Shown here in pieces: positions 21,605 to 33,164 of a stretch of DNA of 47,748 nucleotides (position 1 is its first letter; the number at the start of each line of letters is the position of its first letter). The position numbers and the translations under genes are program-made. Origin of the DNA: Diplocarpon mali (Eukaryota > Ascomycota > Leotiomycetes > Helotiales > Drepanopezizaceae); assembly GCA_024741835.1 (NCBI GenBank), contig JAENRP010000105.1:1-47748 (forward strand), in the 5' to 3' direction. A model generated the notes under the pieces. That model was not told the DNA's origin and did no database searches. It was given only the letters and a program-made list of their open reading frames with translations.

Positions 21605-22658
21605 ATGTCCTTGACCTTACTAACCAAGTCACCGTGCGTCGTATGCGCGAAGGCGTCTTCCATGTCTTGTAGCGCCTGCAAGGATGTCCTCCCCCTTCCG
21701 AGCGAGTCTCGCACAGATCGAGTCTACTGCTCCACCAAGTGCCAGAAGATAGACTGGAAGAAGCACAAGGGTCCTTGCAAGTCGCTCCAAGAACGAAGAC
21801 GGTTATATCGGGCTGGAGAGCTCTTGCAGGAGATTCTCTATTGCTTCCGGGAGAAAGTCTTCGACCGAAACGTTGAGAGAATCAATCTCGAGGACGGGAG
21901 AATGACCATTCATGATCTCGAGCCAGCGGCTCCGGCGAAGAGGCTGGGGTTCTTGCAGCGCGTACCCGTTGAGCTGTGTAGCGCCGAAGAGGACAAAAAG
22001 AGTCTGTTGGCAGCGGTCTTCTGCTGCGACTCCGTCGCGTGGCTGCACGATGCAGTCACTTACGTCTTACGGGGTAAGTCTGGCCACCTTCCTCGCTAAA
22101 TTACATCCATCTATCATCGTGTAACACGCTTTAGGTGTTGCTTACCATATTGAGGAGCGATCTTTCCGCCACAGAGACCCGACCAGGCGGATAATCAACA
22201 CCACCGACCCCCCGACCAAGCCTCCAAAAGTAGAGCCTTACCACATCACCCTGAAGGTCGCCCTCAATATCAGCAAGGAGAGCTACGCCTTCGATCTTAC
22301 CAGCGCACAGTACGGGTACTACGAGCCTGTTGTGCCTTGGGAAAGCTACTGGGAGGAGCGTGGAGAGGAACCCGTCGCGAGCAAGCACTCCGGCACTCGC
22401 AGGCTGATCCGTGTCAGCAACTTGAGAGAGAGAAACTTCGGGTCAATGCTGTCGTTGATCTGCTACGAAGTAGCGGGCACTATCTTGCCTCGCATCGTCC
22501 AGTGGGAGTACGCAGAACATCGGGAGATTGACAAGATGCTGGATCTTCCGAAGCATGATTTCGAGGAGAAGATGGTCGAGCTGCTCCGTTGTGTGGAGAG
22601 AGCCATGGACGATAAGTTGGTATCGATGGACAATTGGCGGTTGTCTCAATCTCAGTGA
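21605..22658 (+). CDS. MYND-type zinc finger protein (intact paralogue)
   Basis: Two exons, 21605-22073 and 22135-22658, with a 61-nt intron (donor GTAAGT, acceptor TTTAG), give 330 codons in frame plus TGA. The N-terminus carries a complete MYND zinc finger: C11-x2-C14, C22-x2-C25, C42-x3-C46, H54-x3-C58, with the typical YCSTKCQ and WKKHK segments. MYND fingers bind two zinc ions and usually mediate protein contacts. After it come LYRAGELLQEIL, CCDSVAWLHDAVTYVLRG at the exon junction, a Pro-rich linker, and YAFDLTSAQYGYY followed by a helical, acidic C-terminus. No SET or other catalytic domain is visible, so it is not a SMYD methyltransferase. Two degraded relatives follow on the same strand. 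The ATG has a good AAAC context and is the only one upstream of the finger. Confidence 0.85.
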
Positions 22659-23172
22659 TAGGCACTAGTCATGTGGTATTCTGGGTTGGATCGCTAACTC
22701 TTCTGGGAAACAAAAGATGGAATTTTTGATATAAAGAGAGCCGGTCAGGGTCCTGTTTGTAACTCAGAAAAAGATCTTGCTGGTGTTTTTTGGATCAAGA
22801 AAATCTAAATTCAAGACAAAGGATGGCAATCAAGGAGAACAGACGTTCAAGCTCGAGCTATAGATATTTGAGAATCTCATCTGTGAACATCCGTGCTTGA
22901 GCTATTCTCATCAGGCTATATGGTTCAAAGTGTTTCTGCAGCACCTGTATCGGAGAATCTCCCGGAGGTTTTTCGAAACCCCTTCGAAAGTGATAGTACC
23001 CGAAATTCCTTTCCGTCATCTCCTAAACAGCTGATTTGGCTCTAGAGCTCTTGAGAATTCTTTCAGCCCGTGAGCTGACACGAAGAAGCCGTATTGCGAA
23101 TTCCGACTCACCTTCGACACGCTCCCTCTTAGGTTGCAGACCCACGAAGAGTGGCCAGGACATCTGATCACC
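22659..23172. other. Spacer between MYND paralogues
   Basis: No ORF or repeat of note. It should contain the terminator of the intact gene and the former promoter of the pseudogene. Confidence 0.5.
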
Positions 23173-24260
23173 ATGCCGCGAGTAATATTCAGTGATGCAG
23201 CGGCTACGTCGTCCGAATCCGCGTATTTCTTGTCAACCAGAGTCTGCATCTGCTGTGGAAAGGCCTTGATAATATCTCGCCCTGATTGCCAAATATATTC
23301 ATCGGCTCTTGGCAAACCAGTGCTCAAGCTATGTTGCAACATTCAATGTGAGCGGAGGAATTGGAACAATCATCAGAATCTCTGTGGCGCCCTCCAGAAT
23401 AGGGCGCGGCTTTACCGAGCTAGCGAGCTACTCTAGGCCATATTCTACATGTTCCGAGAAAGGATATTCTGTATGGCTATCAAGAAGATCGAGCTGAGGG
23501 ATGGCAAGACGTTGGTTTATGATGACAAGGGTCGTGACGCCGATCGCAGAGATCTCGAACAATGGTGTGAGAATGAAGAGAGGTTAGTATTCCTAGCTAG
23601 GTTCGCTTGCTCGGATAGCGTATCCTGGATGTTCGGTGTTGTCGAGTACGTGCTTCAAGGTGAAGAACTCGGCCTCACTATCAGAATCGTATTGTTGGTG
23701 CCCGTTGGTACTGACATCATTTTAGGAACTGTTTCAGAAATCCGGGAGGTTGTCATAGTACCGAAGAATCCGACTCGTAGACTTCCCACTGTTTGTACGA
23801 ACGGCGAAGAGAACCCGAGCGCAAGCATGGCTCATCAACTCTTCAGGCTCAAGCTGAGCGGCATCCACGACTTCGCGCTAGATTTAAGCGGTGCCCAGTA
23901 TGGCTGTTACTCCCAAGTCTCACGATGGGATGAGTACTGCAAAGAAAGAGTACAATATCTTATCGCAAAGAGTTTTCCCTGCTCGAGGGAGGTACTCAAC
24001 TCGAGCCTGAACAGTGGGGTCACAGAAACAGTCATCTCCCAGCTCAATCGAAAGAAAGTCGGGTTTCTGGAGCCATGCTCCCCGCGATTAAAGAATGGGA
24101 AGAGAGAATGGAGACGGGAGGAGAACAAGTATTGCGACGATTATTGACAGCAGAGACGGCTAAACGGGATAACGTCAAGGCGGAAGTGATCAATGTGGTG
24201 GGCGATGCCATGAAGAAAGAGTTATGCGCAGTCGAAGCAAAAGTGTCGAGTCGAAAATGA
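23173..24260 (+). pseudogene. MYND zinc finger paralogue, nonsense and frameshift
   Basis: The layout is that of the gene at 21605: an N-terminal MYND region (CICCGKA, LKLCCNIQCERRNWNNH, NLC), then LYRASELL, then a SDSVSWMFGVVEYVLQG segment, then FALDLSGAQYGCY. The codon after SELL is TAG at the place where the intact copy has Gln (AGELLQEIL), a CAG-to-TAG change of the RIP type. One zinc ligand is also lost: the position matching C22 is Arg (SRPDC). A 66-nt intron at 23660-23725 (GTGAAG donor, TTTTAG acceptor) sits at the same place as in the intact gene. Near 24000-24075 the frame shifts; the C-terminus continues one frame over as MLPAIKEWEERM to the TGA at 24258-24260. The start MPRVIF (23173) is a guess. 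Confidence 0.8.
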
Positions 24261-24336
24261 AAGTAGGCCTCGTCGGCGCGATTTGTAGTATCTCAGGCTG
24301 ACTAGGCTTCAACAAGAGAGTAGTATAAATAATAAT

Positions 24337-24600
24337 AAGCCTGATCGGGGATCCCCTGACGCTGCAGGGAACCTTCAAGCGCGTCGCAACCAATTCTTCC
24401 AAGCGACATCAAGCCAAGGAGGCAGTACATATTATCTCGATCTTACAAGCGCAAGACACCGGCACCTTGAGTCTGTCTTTGAGTTCAGGAAGCGGATTGA
24501 ATGGCGGATGAGCCACCATAGACTCACGAATTTTTTCGATGCCGAGAGAAACCTCTACTCGAAATTCCAGGAGCGAAAATCGCAAAATGCCAGAGTCTAG
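24337..24600 (+). pseudogene. Third MYND-family relative, C-terminal fragment
   Basis: An open stretch ending in TAG at 24598-24600 reads GGSTYYLDLTSARHRH followed by FRKRIEWRM. This resembles YAFDLTSAQYGYY and ALDLSGAQYGCY of the two upstream copies, in the matching C-terminal part. There is no zinc finger and no start codon, so only a fragment remains. The similarity is short, so the call is tentative; the position directly after two paralogues supports it. Confidence 0.45.
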
Positions 24601-25558
24601 AACAAAGAGACGATCTCTAGGCAACATACATGTTGTGGGTTTGATGCTTTTCACACTCAAATCGTCGGCGAGAAGCCAGGACCTGACAGTTGTTAACCCG
24701 TTGAGCTTGAATAGGACTGAGAACGAGGAGAGGAAATCGCTTTTTATAGGTGTGTGGATGATGTGCTGCAAGTATTCTCTTTCGATTCAGCTACGAGTCA
24801 GGTGGAAGATGGCATTTGAGAATGATATTCGGCATCATCTCAGATGACGTAGGATCACCATCGGAGAGGCGGTGTTAGTAAAAAGTCATAGTGGGCCTTG
24901 ATCAAGCTCTGGGCAACAGACTCGGCATTCAGGGGTACGCTCGCTTAATATCGAGCAATCAAAATAAACCACCGGACAACGTCGGCGCAACCGCGCAACC
25001 GAAGTAGCGTCCCATCTCTTGATGTAACTGGACGTAAATGCTATCATGAACTGGATTCTTTGTATCTGGGAGATAGAGAACCTTGGATATTTGCTGTTGT
25101 AAATGTTACAATTCCACAAAAGGTAGGTGGAATGAGTGGTCTTACCTACATCTGTAGCTCCAGTAACTACCAGCGACTATGTCTCTTATCATCGAAGCCT
25201 CTCGTTTTGCATTGGATTATCTGTACGTATTGTGGTTCTCTGGAGTCATCAAGTCAACAGTCAGCAAGGATGGGGGCGAGGGCGGATAAGTAGGCTAATC
25301 GCCCACTCTTGACTGGAGTCAGGAGTAAAACCTAGAGACAGCGTCGGAGAATAGCAGAGATAAGCACCGGCTGGGAAATCTTATCTTCGAGTCCCCCGCG
25401 CAGATGGCGATCTCTCGGGAACGCGTGTCTGTCCCATAGGAGATCTTGACTGCACATAAGTCCTGTTCTGTTCTGCTCAGCTCGGCTACGTATAAATAAA
25501 CGGTCTCCGTCACGACTTCCAAGATGCCACGCGCGACTCGCCGGCGAACTGACCATCC
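24601..25558. other. Intergenic stretch, nothing recognised
   Basis: Only short frames without motifs. Its right part is the upstream region of the transporter fragment. Confidence 0.45.
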
Positions 25559-25877
25559 ATGGCGGACTTGCGATCCCGGGACGACAAGGACCCAGCGGCG
25601 GTGCAGGAGGCCGCCCGCGCTGACCACAACGCAGAGGGGGAATACTTTGCGCCGATCGACGAGGCCTACCTCCGGTCATCGTGGCCGACGAGGTTCTACC
25701 GGGGAGTGCTGCTCCAGATGATTCTGTTCGGAGCGTGAGCTCTCTCCTCCCAAGAACAAAACAAGCCCGAGCGACGACCTGATGCAAGCTCGCAGGCTCT
25801 CGTTCGTCGGTCCAGCCATGACCGATGCGATCTCGAATCTTGGTGGGGGCGGGCTGTCGACGCCTGTGGAGTGCTAG
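25559..25877 (+). pseudogene. UNC93-like MFS transporter, N-terminal fragment
   Basis: ATG 25559 opens an exon ending at 25734 (GTGAGC donor); a 61-nt intron (acceptor GCAG at 25795) leads to a second exon ending in TAG at 25875-25877. The joined product is about 86 residues: an acidic leader, then YLRSSWPTRFYRGVLLQMIL, FGALSFVGPAMTDAISNLG and GGGGLST. That is the beginning of transmembrane segment 1 and the glycine loop typical of fungal UNC93-like (DUF895) major facilitator proteins, which normally have 11-12 membrane segments and about 450 residues. Everything after the first segment is missing; RIP-mutated transposon DNA starts about 50 bp beyond the stop. It is best read as a transporter gene cut off by the transposon nest. 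Family call good, substrate unknown. Confidence 0.72.
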
Positions 25878-26698
25878 TCCGGAATAGGCTAGAGTAGAGC
25901 ACGTGGGCACTAGTGCAGGGGAGATAAAACTCATAGCTATACCATACTTAATATAATAACCTTTTCCCCCTTTTCTAAGGTACTACTACCCCTACGTTTA
26001 ATGACCTACGCAAAGAGGCGTAGCAAGCTTTCTCATTTCCATTTGATTAAGTGGACTAATACTCGAACCCCTTTTGAAACTGAATTAAGATGTAAAGAAG
26101 ACTAGAGACACGTCTAATACCCTTATCATTTACATACTCGAAGATTTAGTAACTAATACGCTAGAATAAGCAATTGAAGAGGAATATCTATAAGAGTAAG
26201 AAAAAGGGAATAATATAATTAGTATAGGAGTATAATAAGTAAGAGTCTTACCCTAGAGCTCTCCCTTAATAAGCGTTATCGATTCTATAGCTAGAAAATT
26301 CTACACATCTACTCGAACCTTATAAGGAAGGAGCAGATGATTAACCCTCTACCTTAGGATTAGCTTTAGGAATACTTATTCCTTCTTCCTTAATAGAACT
26401 ACTAAAGCTTTTAATAAGTCCTAGCTATTTAGAAATCTTATAAAAGGCCTAAAGGGACTATAAAGAGAGTATATATAATAATAATACCTTTCCACTCTAA
26501 AGGTATAAAGGCCGCTAGAGAAGCATCTTACTAATAGACTTATCTGACTTAGACTTAAGTACGCCTCTATTCTCCCTTACTATTATATAAGGAGACTGTC
26601 GTGCTGTATTTAGAGGTGGATTCTTAGTGGTGGCAGAAGCTTGTAAAATTCTACTCTAATTATATACCTGAGCTCCCTTTATAGAAGTGCTCCGTGGC

Positions 26699-26780
26699 CA
26701 CTTCAGGGGTATATTACATAAGCCAGTCCTTAGAGCCTCAGCGCCTGAGGCTCCTTATAGCGTAATACACCCTTTAGGTG
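26699..26780. repeat. Imperfect 82-bp palindrome
   Basis: The core GAGCCTCAG-CGC-CTGAGGCTC is perfect (9-bp arms, 3-nt loop). The outer arms, around CACTTCAGGGGTATATTACA on the left and the matching CACCTAAAGGGTGTATTACG on the other strand, pair with differences that are mostly transitions, plus extra bases near the core on the left side. Confidence 0.7.
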
Positions 26781-27074
26781 AGAAGCAGCTCTTAGCTGGG
26801 CTTAGCTATAACTAGCGCTAGATCTAGTATATAAGACTCCTTTATTATACTCCCTAGCTTTTTAAAATAATGAAAATTACTTAATAAAGCTATAATGAAT
26901 AAGAGAGGGAGCGCGGTTCTAAGTGCTTCCTCTATAGAATGGAAGCCTCTATAGAATGGAAACTAAATCAGGTGATAAAGGAAAGTCAATAAAGGCAGCG
27001 CGCCTATAAAAGTACGCGTTTTTCCCTTATAAAGCTTTCCTTCCTTATACTTCTTTAAATAATCACTTTAAAAA

Positions 27075-28060
27075 ATGGAGAATAGCAATAATAACTCTAA
27101 GGAGCGCCCTACTAAGGCTACTACTATAAGCTTCCTAATCGTACTCCCTTACTCCTGCTAAAGACTTATAGCGAAGTCGTTATACTCGAATATAGCTTAG
27201 AGCTTTTTATTGCGGTAAATAGTAAGAGGATAACGATGCGCTTAAGAGATTCGATATAGTAATACCTTTAAAAGGGAGCGCGCCTCCTCCCTTCCTTGCC
27301 ACCCCTTAGGCTATAGTTCTTAGAATACCGGCGGTCCCTTCTGCAGCTCCCTCCTCTTGCTATAAGCTAAAGCAAGGGCTGATAAGGAATATATTATATA
27401 AAGGGTGCGTTTAGAGCTTCTTAGCTAAGAAGTCGGCTGGCGTATACTTTAATAGTATAGTAGGAGTATGCTGCTTTTGTTATGCGAAGGGAGGCCACGC
27501 GTGCTAGGAGCTTCCTATCGGCGCCTTAAAGGCATAGGAAGACTATATATTCTTATTAAAGGAGAATAATAGTAATGCTGCAGTACATTCTTAAGCTCCC
27601 TTTAGGTAGTTTACTACTAATAAGCAGTTTAAGGCCTTGCTACTATTAAGAGGAAGGTAAGAGAGGAGCTTTAGAAAGCGCGCTAGAAAGAGATAAAAGA
27701 GGTAGTATTATTAAAGGGTACGTTATTATAAGCTTTCTTATACTATAGCTAATAGCTTCCTAGAACTAGTGGCTTAGGAGCTCCTGCCGCCGATTATAGC
27801 ACCTCTTGGCCTCGCCGCCCGCCTTGCAAAGGCTTTTAAGGCTCTTGCCCCTGCGGCAGCTTAGGGCGTACCTATAATTATTCCTAGCGTTGCTCCCTAG
27901 GCGGCTCCTAGGGCTATGCTACTAAAGGAGTCAGTTGCTTCTCGGCAGGGACGCGCCCTTATATTATTCGCAGAGCTATTAAAGGTTCTGATTATCTAAG
28001 GGAGTTGGTTTTAAGCCTCTTTATATATTAGTATAAGGAAAATTGAACCCTATCTTACGC
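27075..28060 (+). pseudogene. Decayed ORF with cysteine/histidine motif
   Basis: A TATAAAAG box (27004-27011) precedes ATG 27075 (MENSNNNSKERPTKATT). Coding-like sequence continues, with stops of TAA/TAG type and at least one frame change, through GVCCFCYAKGGHAC (about 27465-27510) to an Ala-rich part (LAARLAKAFKALAPAAA). The C-x2-C...GH-x-C pattern resembles the zinc-knuckle-like motifs of gag-type proteins, but I do not recognise the family. It points opposite to copia A, whose pol ends just to the right. Confidence 0.4.
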
Positions 28061-28119
28061 TTCCTTCCTACTTGCTATTTATAAAGGAGATATAAAAGGA
28101 TTATAAAGCATTTAAAATG

Positions 28120-31100
28120 CTAGCTTTTCGATTAGACCTCTTGCGTCTTAGAGGTTTAAAAGCTTAATAAAGCTTTCGAACTTTTGTTAAGGAAGGTTTT
28201 TAGTAAGGCCATTAGCATATATATCCTTAGTAGGGAGATAGGCCATTTAAAAGCTCCCTTTTTAATGCTCCTATTATAGCTATATATTATATATATTAAT
28301 ATATTAGAGCTTTATAGAAATCCTTTGAGAGTCTCCTATAATAAGCTGTATTATCTATTGATTATTGTAAAATATAGACTATAGAGCTTCTACCTTAAGC
28401 TCTATTTCCTTAAAGAACCTCTTTAAAGCTATTATCTCCTTTGCTATATGCGCTACTCTTAGGAGCTCAGCCTCTATAGTAGAAGTAGTAACTATCGGTT
28501 GCTTTAAGGCCTTTTAAACGATTGCTCCTCTAAATAGGAATATAATAAAACTGTAAAAGGAGCGCCTTATCTTTAGATCATTTATAAAAGAAGCATCTGA
28601 CGATACTACTAGGTTATTTGATCTACTAAATCGACTATAGGTAATTCCTAAGAAGCGTATACTAAAAAGGTAGCGAATTGTCTAATTGATAGCTTTAAGG
28701 TATTAAGAGCTTAGATTTATATAGAAATGAGATAGCTAGGCGACTGTAAACGCTATATTAGGGTATAGTATAATAGCTATATATAAGGCAAAGCCTACTT
28801 TTTCCTAGAACTCCTTAATTCTTAAGTAGAGAGCTGTTTTATAGTTCTTTTTAAGTTCGAAGTAGGAGAGCGGCGTACTAGGGAAACGCCTTATATTAAG
28901 GCCGAACCTCTTTGCTATCTTTTTAATATAAGCGTTATAGAGTAGAGTAATTATACCTTGCTTCCTATCTTAAGAGACTCTTACCTTTAAGAACCACTTA
29001 ATATCTCCTATAGCTGTTAATTCGTATGCTTTGCGCAGTCCTTCTATAGTCTTTTAAGCTTCTTTTACATAAGAGGAATAGTATATTACTTATATATTAT
29101 TAATATAAAAGGCTATAAATACAGTCCTATCCTTATTAATAAATATATAAGGCTCTTTACTAAAAGGGGTAAGCTTTAAAGACTTAAGAGTATTAGTAAA
29201 ATCCTTATACTAGAGCGCTAGGAAGTCTCAAAGGCTATATAAAGCGTGATCGAGCTCTACTACCTTATCTTTCTACTTTTAACTATCTAATAAGAAGCAA
29301 ATAACTGGCGCGCTCTAAGGGTCTCTCTTAGTATTTATAAAGGCGTTGATAATATCGAACTATTAAAGCTTTATATCGAATTTAGCAGCTATTGCCATTA
29401 TAACCTTAAAAGATCTTAATACAAGCGTTATAGTATAGGTAGAGAAAATAGAAGCTTCCTCCTAAAGATCTTCCCTTATTACAATTCTTAACCTAAAGCG
29501 GCTAATCTCCTTAAAGGAGCTTAGCTTATAGGTAAAGACCCACTTTAGTAGTATAGGCCTTATTATAGCCTTGCTTCTATTGATCACTCTCTAGCAATTG
29601 CGCACTTTTAAGTTCTTAATTTCAATTCTGGCTCTCTCTTTAAATTGCTTTCTAAAAGGGTGATTTGCAAGCTCCTTCTAGTAAGTTGGCGCTTTAGGAA
29701 GCTTGTCTTAAGGTGAAATTGGAAGGGTAGAGTTTCCTTTAAAGCTTTTAGATTAAGTCGCCGTAGTAATAACGCAGTATACTACTTTATACTCTTTTCT
29801 ATTAGTTCTTATAAGCTCCTAACTTAGCTAAAAGGTTAATATAAAGCTATTTACCTACTTTAATTAATATATTTTAAGTTCTTTAAAGGCTAGTAGGAGA
29901 TCCTTAACATATATTGCATATATGGCATTCCTACTCCCTCTTCTCCTTTTTAACCTGCAGAGCGGTATAGGTACTATTTCCTACTCCTTATCAGGCTTCT
30001 TACGTTTTCGAAAGGCCCTTATATTAAGTACTTCAGGCTAAGCTTCTATTAGTTTTAAAGAGCTCTCTCTTTTAATATTACCCTTAAGAGCTTCCATATC
30101 CTAGCGTAGCTCCCGATCGATCGGTACTTTTAATAAGAGCTGGCGTGCTTCTTCACTAATTACCTATAGTAGAGCTTCTAGTAATTAAGGGGCCTACTCC
30201 TACCCTTGCGATTGCTTAATTTATATAGCAACTAAAGGCCTGGTATTACGCTCCCTAGCAGAACTGGCATTTATAATATCGCTTTTAACGCTCCTCCTAA
30301 CTATTAACAGTTGTCTTAAAGCGTCTAACCCTTTGCTATTAAGTAGCTGCTCTTAAGTAGCTAGGGTAGAAATACTATAAGTAGCCTTATAAGGAACAAT
30401 AGCCCTTAATAGATCTGAGCTTAAAGCTTCTATTAGTAATAGATTAATAGGCTTACCTCCTATTAGGTTATCCGCAGGCTGCTTATCTAAAGCTCCCTTT
30501 ATATTCTTAACGATTAACTCAGCGTCTTAAGCTTCCTCCTCCTCTTCCTTAATCATTTGCATAATCTCTTTAATAATTAGGAGCAGATGGCTAGCTACCT
30601 TTTCGTACTCCTTAGAGTAGAATTTGGACTTATCGAACTCGATATTTTAAGAGATTATAACCTTTCAAAGCTTAGGCACTTAGATCCTATATATATTAAT
30701 AGCGTAGTAACCAACTAGGTATCTAATATACCCTTATAGTATAATCTTAAAAGCTCTCTTATTCTTTAGAGCTTCCTATTCCTTCGCTAATAGGTACGCG
30801 CGCGCTTTATACGCCTTTATACCCCCCTATTCTAGTCTTAAATTAGTAATAAGCTTTATAGTAATCTGCGGATTATACTACTTAAAGTATTATTTAAACT
30901 AAAGCTAAAGCATCTCATTTGGACTCTTCTATCCCTTGCGCTTTAATAGGCCGATATTATAAAGGTATATTGCGGCTAGTACGGCTTTAAGCTATAGGTA
31001 CTCTAAGAGGTTAGCAGAGATTAGCATAGTAAGTGCCTTTTTAATAATCTCTACTCCTGCTCTTTCGGAAGCTCTATTTGGTTTATAAGTATAGGATAAA

Positions 31101-31681
31101 GTGATTTCTACCTCTATACCTTTAGCTTCGCACTATTCTTTATATTTCGATGCTCCTTATAAAGGGAATACTAAAGTATTATTATCGCTCCTTAAAATAT
31201 ATAGGAAGAGGCTATAATAGCGCTTTACCTATGCTTTAAAAGATTAAAGAGCTCTTAGAACTAGCATTAGGGACTTATAAAGCAGAGTATATTTAAATAA
31301 TTTCCTATTAAATTTATCCTTAATTAAGAGAAGCCAGCTTTCTAAAGAGAGGCTTGATATGCTATAGTTAAATAGGTTTTAAGAGCACTTAAAGAACGGT
31401 CTTAAATCCTTGAAATCTGACTCTCTCTTAGAAGGCTTTTGCTTAGCTTTTGCTTAAGCGTAAGCTTTATAATTGATTTATAGCTTCCCCTTGATCTTCA
31501 CCCCTCTTGCGTTTAGTATAAGCTTCTTAAGCGCCTTAGCTCTTAGATGGCCTGATCGAAGGTGCTAAATATCTGCCGAATCGTTCTTAGCTCTTAGGAA
31601 TACGCTGCTCCTTAAGGGTTTATATTGGCTTCGCAGACGCTGTTGTAAAGTAGGGAAAGCTAGGTAAGTTGGTTAAGCATA
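28120..31681 (-). mobile_element. Copia retrotransposon A, 3' part, RIP-degraded
   Basis: Minus-strand reading gives copia pol in order: ADI*HLRSGHLRAKALKKL with ARGVKIKG (GAG-pre-integrase box, about 31585-31480), then the TVFIAFYINNI catalytic box of reverse transcriptase near 29123-29090 (YVDDI with both Asp changed to Asn), then AYLPTKDIYANGLTKNLP, the usual pol C-terminus, at about 28275-28220. Many TAA/TAG stops occur. The right edge is abrupt: at 31682 the LTR of copia B starts, before A's gag and protease, so A was split by B and its 5' part should lie to the right of B. Codons around the catalytic box resemble those of B, so A and B are related families. Confidence 0.82.
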
Positions 31682-31879
31682 TGTCGTGCAGAATGGGCGG
31701 AGTCTCCACTTATTCTGGAGACCCTCCACGTGACTCTTGCTAAGTCATAGACTCTCCCTTTTCTTTCTGAAGTCTCCTTACTATATATATATTAGATAAT
31801 AATATAATTAATTATCTTTATCTATATTAGCGAGCCTCTTAAGCGACCTAATGAAGGCCCTTTAGCCGATCGCACTATA
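31682..31879 (+). repeat. 5' LTR of copia B
   Basis: 198 bp beginning TGTCGTGCAGAATGGG and ending CGCACTATA; the solo LTR at 5879-6076 shows that the original end was GCACCACA (CpA twice changed to TpA). The first 55 bp are identical to the solo LTR; the rest carries mostly C-to-T and G-to-A changes. Confidence 0.92.
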
Positions 31880-33164
31880 GTTATAAGCCCTATGAGCACT
31901 TTAATATGCTTTCTCTTTGCATATAACCGGCTAAAGGGCCCTTTGAGCTTTTAACCGACTTTTCGAGTATTTATAACAACTTAAAGGACCTTTATTTTCA
32001 ATTAATAAATCTCCAATTTCTGATCGAACCTTATTTGCAAACTTCATTTATATACCTAACCTTTTTCATTAGACTTTATTTAATATATCTAACTCTTTAA
32101 GTATCTTTAAGCCTTGCCTTAATACCTTTGCCTCTTAGGTGAAGTGGTTTAGTAAATATATATTCTTCGCTAAGCTTTATAATATTACTATTTTTGCTAA
32201 TTTAAGACTCCTATTTAAGTCAATTATAGAGACTAAGCCTTAAGCTCCCTTTATATAGGAGCTTAAGGAACTGGAAACGGCTAACCTTTATATAATATAT
32301 GCGAGGTTATATAAAGAGTATATAGCAACTCTATCCGAATAGATTTACGCCTGCTTTCCCTTAAGAGACCTATCAAAGGCTCCTCCTCTATAGGCTTTAT
32401 ATAAAGATATTAAGGATAAATATAAAATCCTAATAAAGGAGCACCATATTTGCAAAGAGACTTAGAAGACCTAATGCAAATACTACGAACTACTCTTAGA
32501 ATAGGTCTTTAAGACTATTGATAGAACGCTCCTAGCTTCTGCAATAGCTTAAGTACAAATCCAAGCTAAGAAGCTCTCTTCTTTAATACCTGATAGAGAT
32601 ACTCCTATAAGTGGAACCCTTGCTAATAACTTATATATTAATTTAATAAACTAGCAACTCTTACTCTAAGGCCTAGTATCTATTTTAAAGTATGATATTA
32701 CGCCTTTTAATAAGGCTATTCAGTCTTAGACGAGGCTCTAGTACTGCGATATACTACGCTAAGGTAAGACTAAGAGAACTAATACTTAGCAGTAGATCTG
32801 GGAGTAGTAGGAGGCGTACTGCTTAATAGAATAATATAGTCTTTCTAAGATCAAAGGGAGACTAGGAGTTACTAACTTTTTAGACTTAGTTATAGTAAAG
32901 ATTAATCTGAGTTAAGCGACTTGCTTAAAGGAGGAAATCATTACTAATAAGCAGATAGGAACCTTATATAAGTATAACCTAATGCAGCTAAGCCGCGCCC
33001 TAGCGGGTATTGAATCTAATAGAGCAATTGATAATAAAGGGCTAGTAGTTTTTACTACTTAAGAGTCTCTTTTAAATGTTAAAACCCCTTTGCAAGCTTT
33101 AGCAAGCAGCTCTTAAAATCGCTCTATAAGCTTTAGAAGGGAGATTAGGCCTAAGTGCCTTTAT

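Larger units (their letters stand above)
25930..28119. other. AT-rich RIP-mutated flank of the copia nest
   Basis: RIP-type sequence without intact genes. It should include the 3' LTR of copia A, but that cannot be delimited because the partner LTR is outside the window. It includes the inverted repeat at 26699-26780 and the decayed ORF at 27075-28060. An imperfect tandem CCTCTATAGAATGGAA lies near 26930-26962. Confidence 0.5.
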
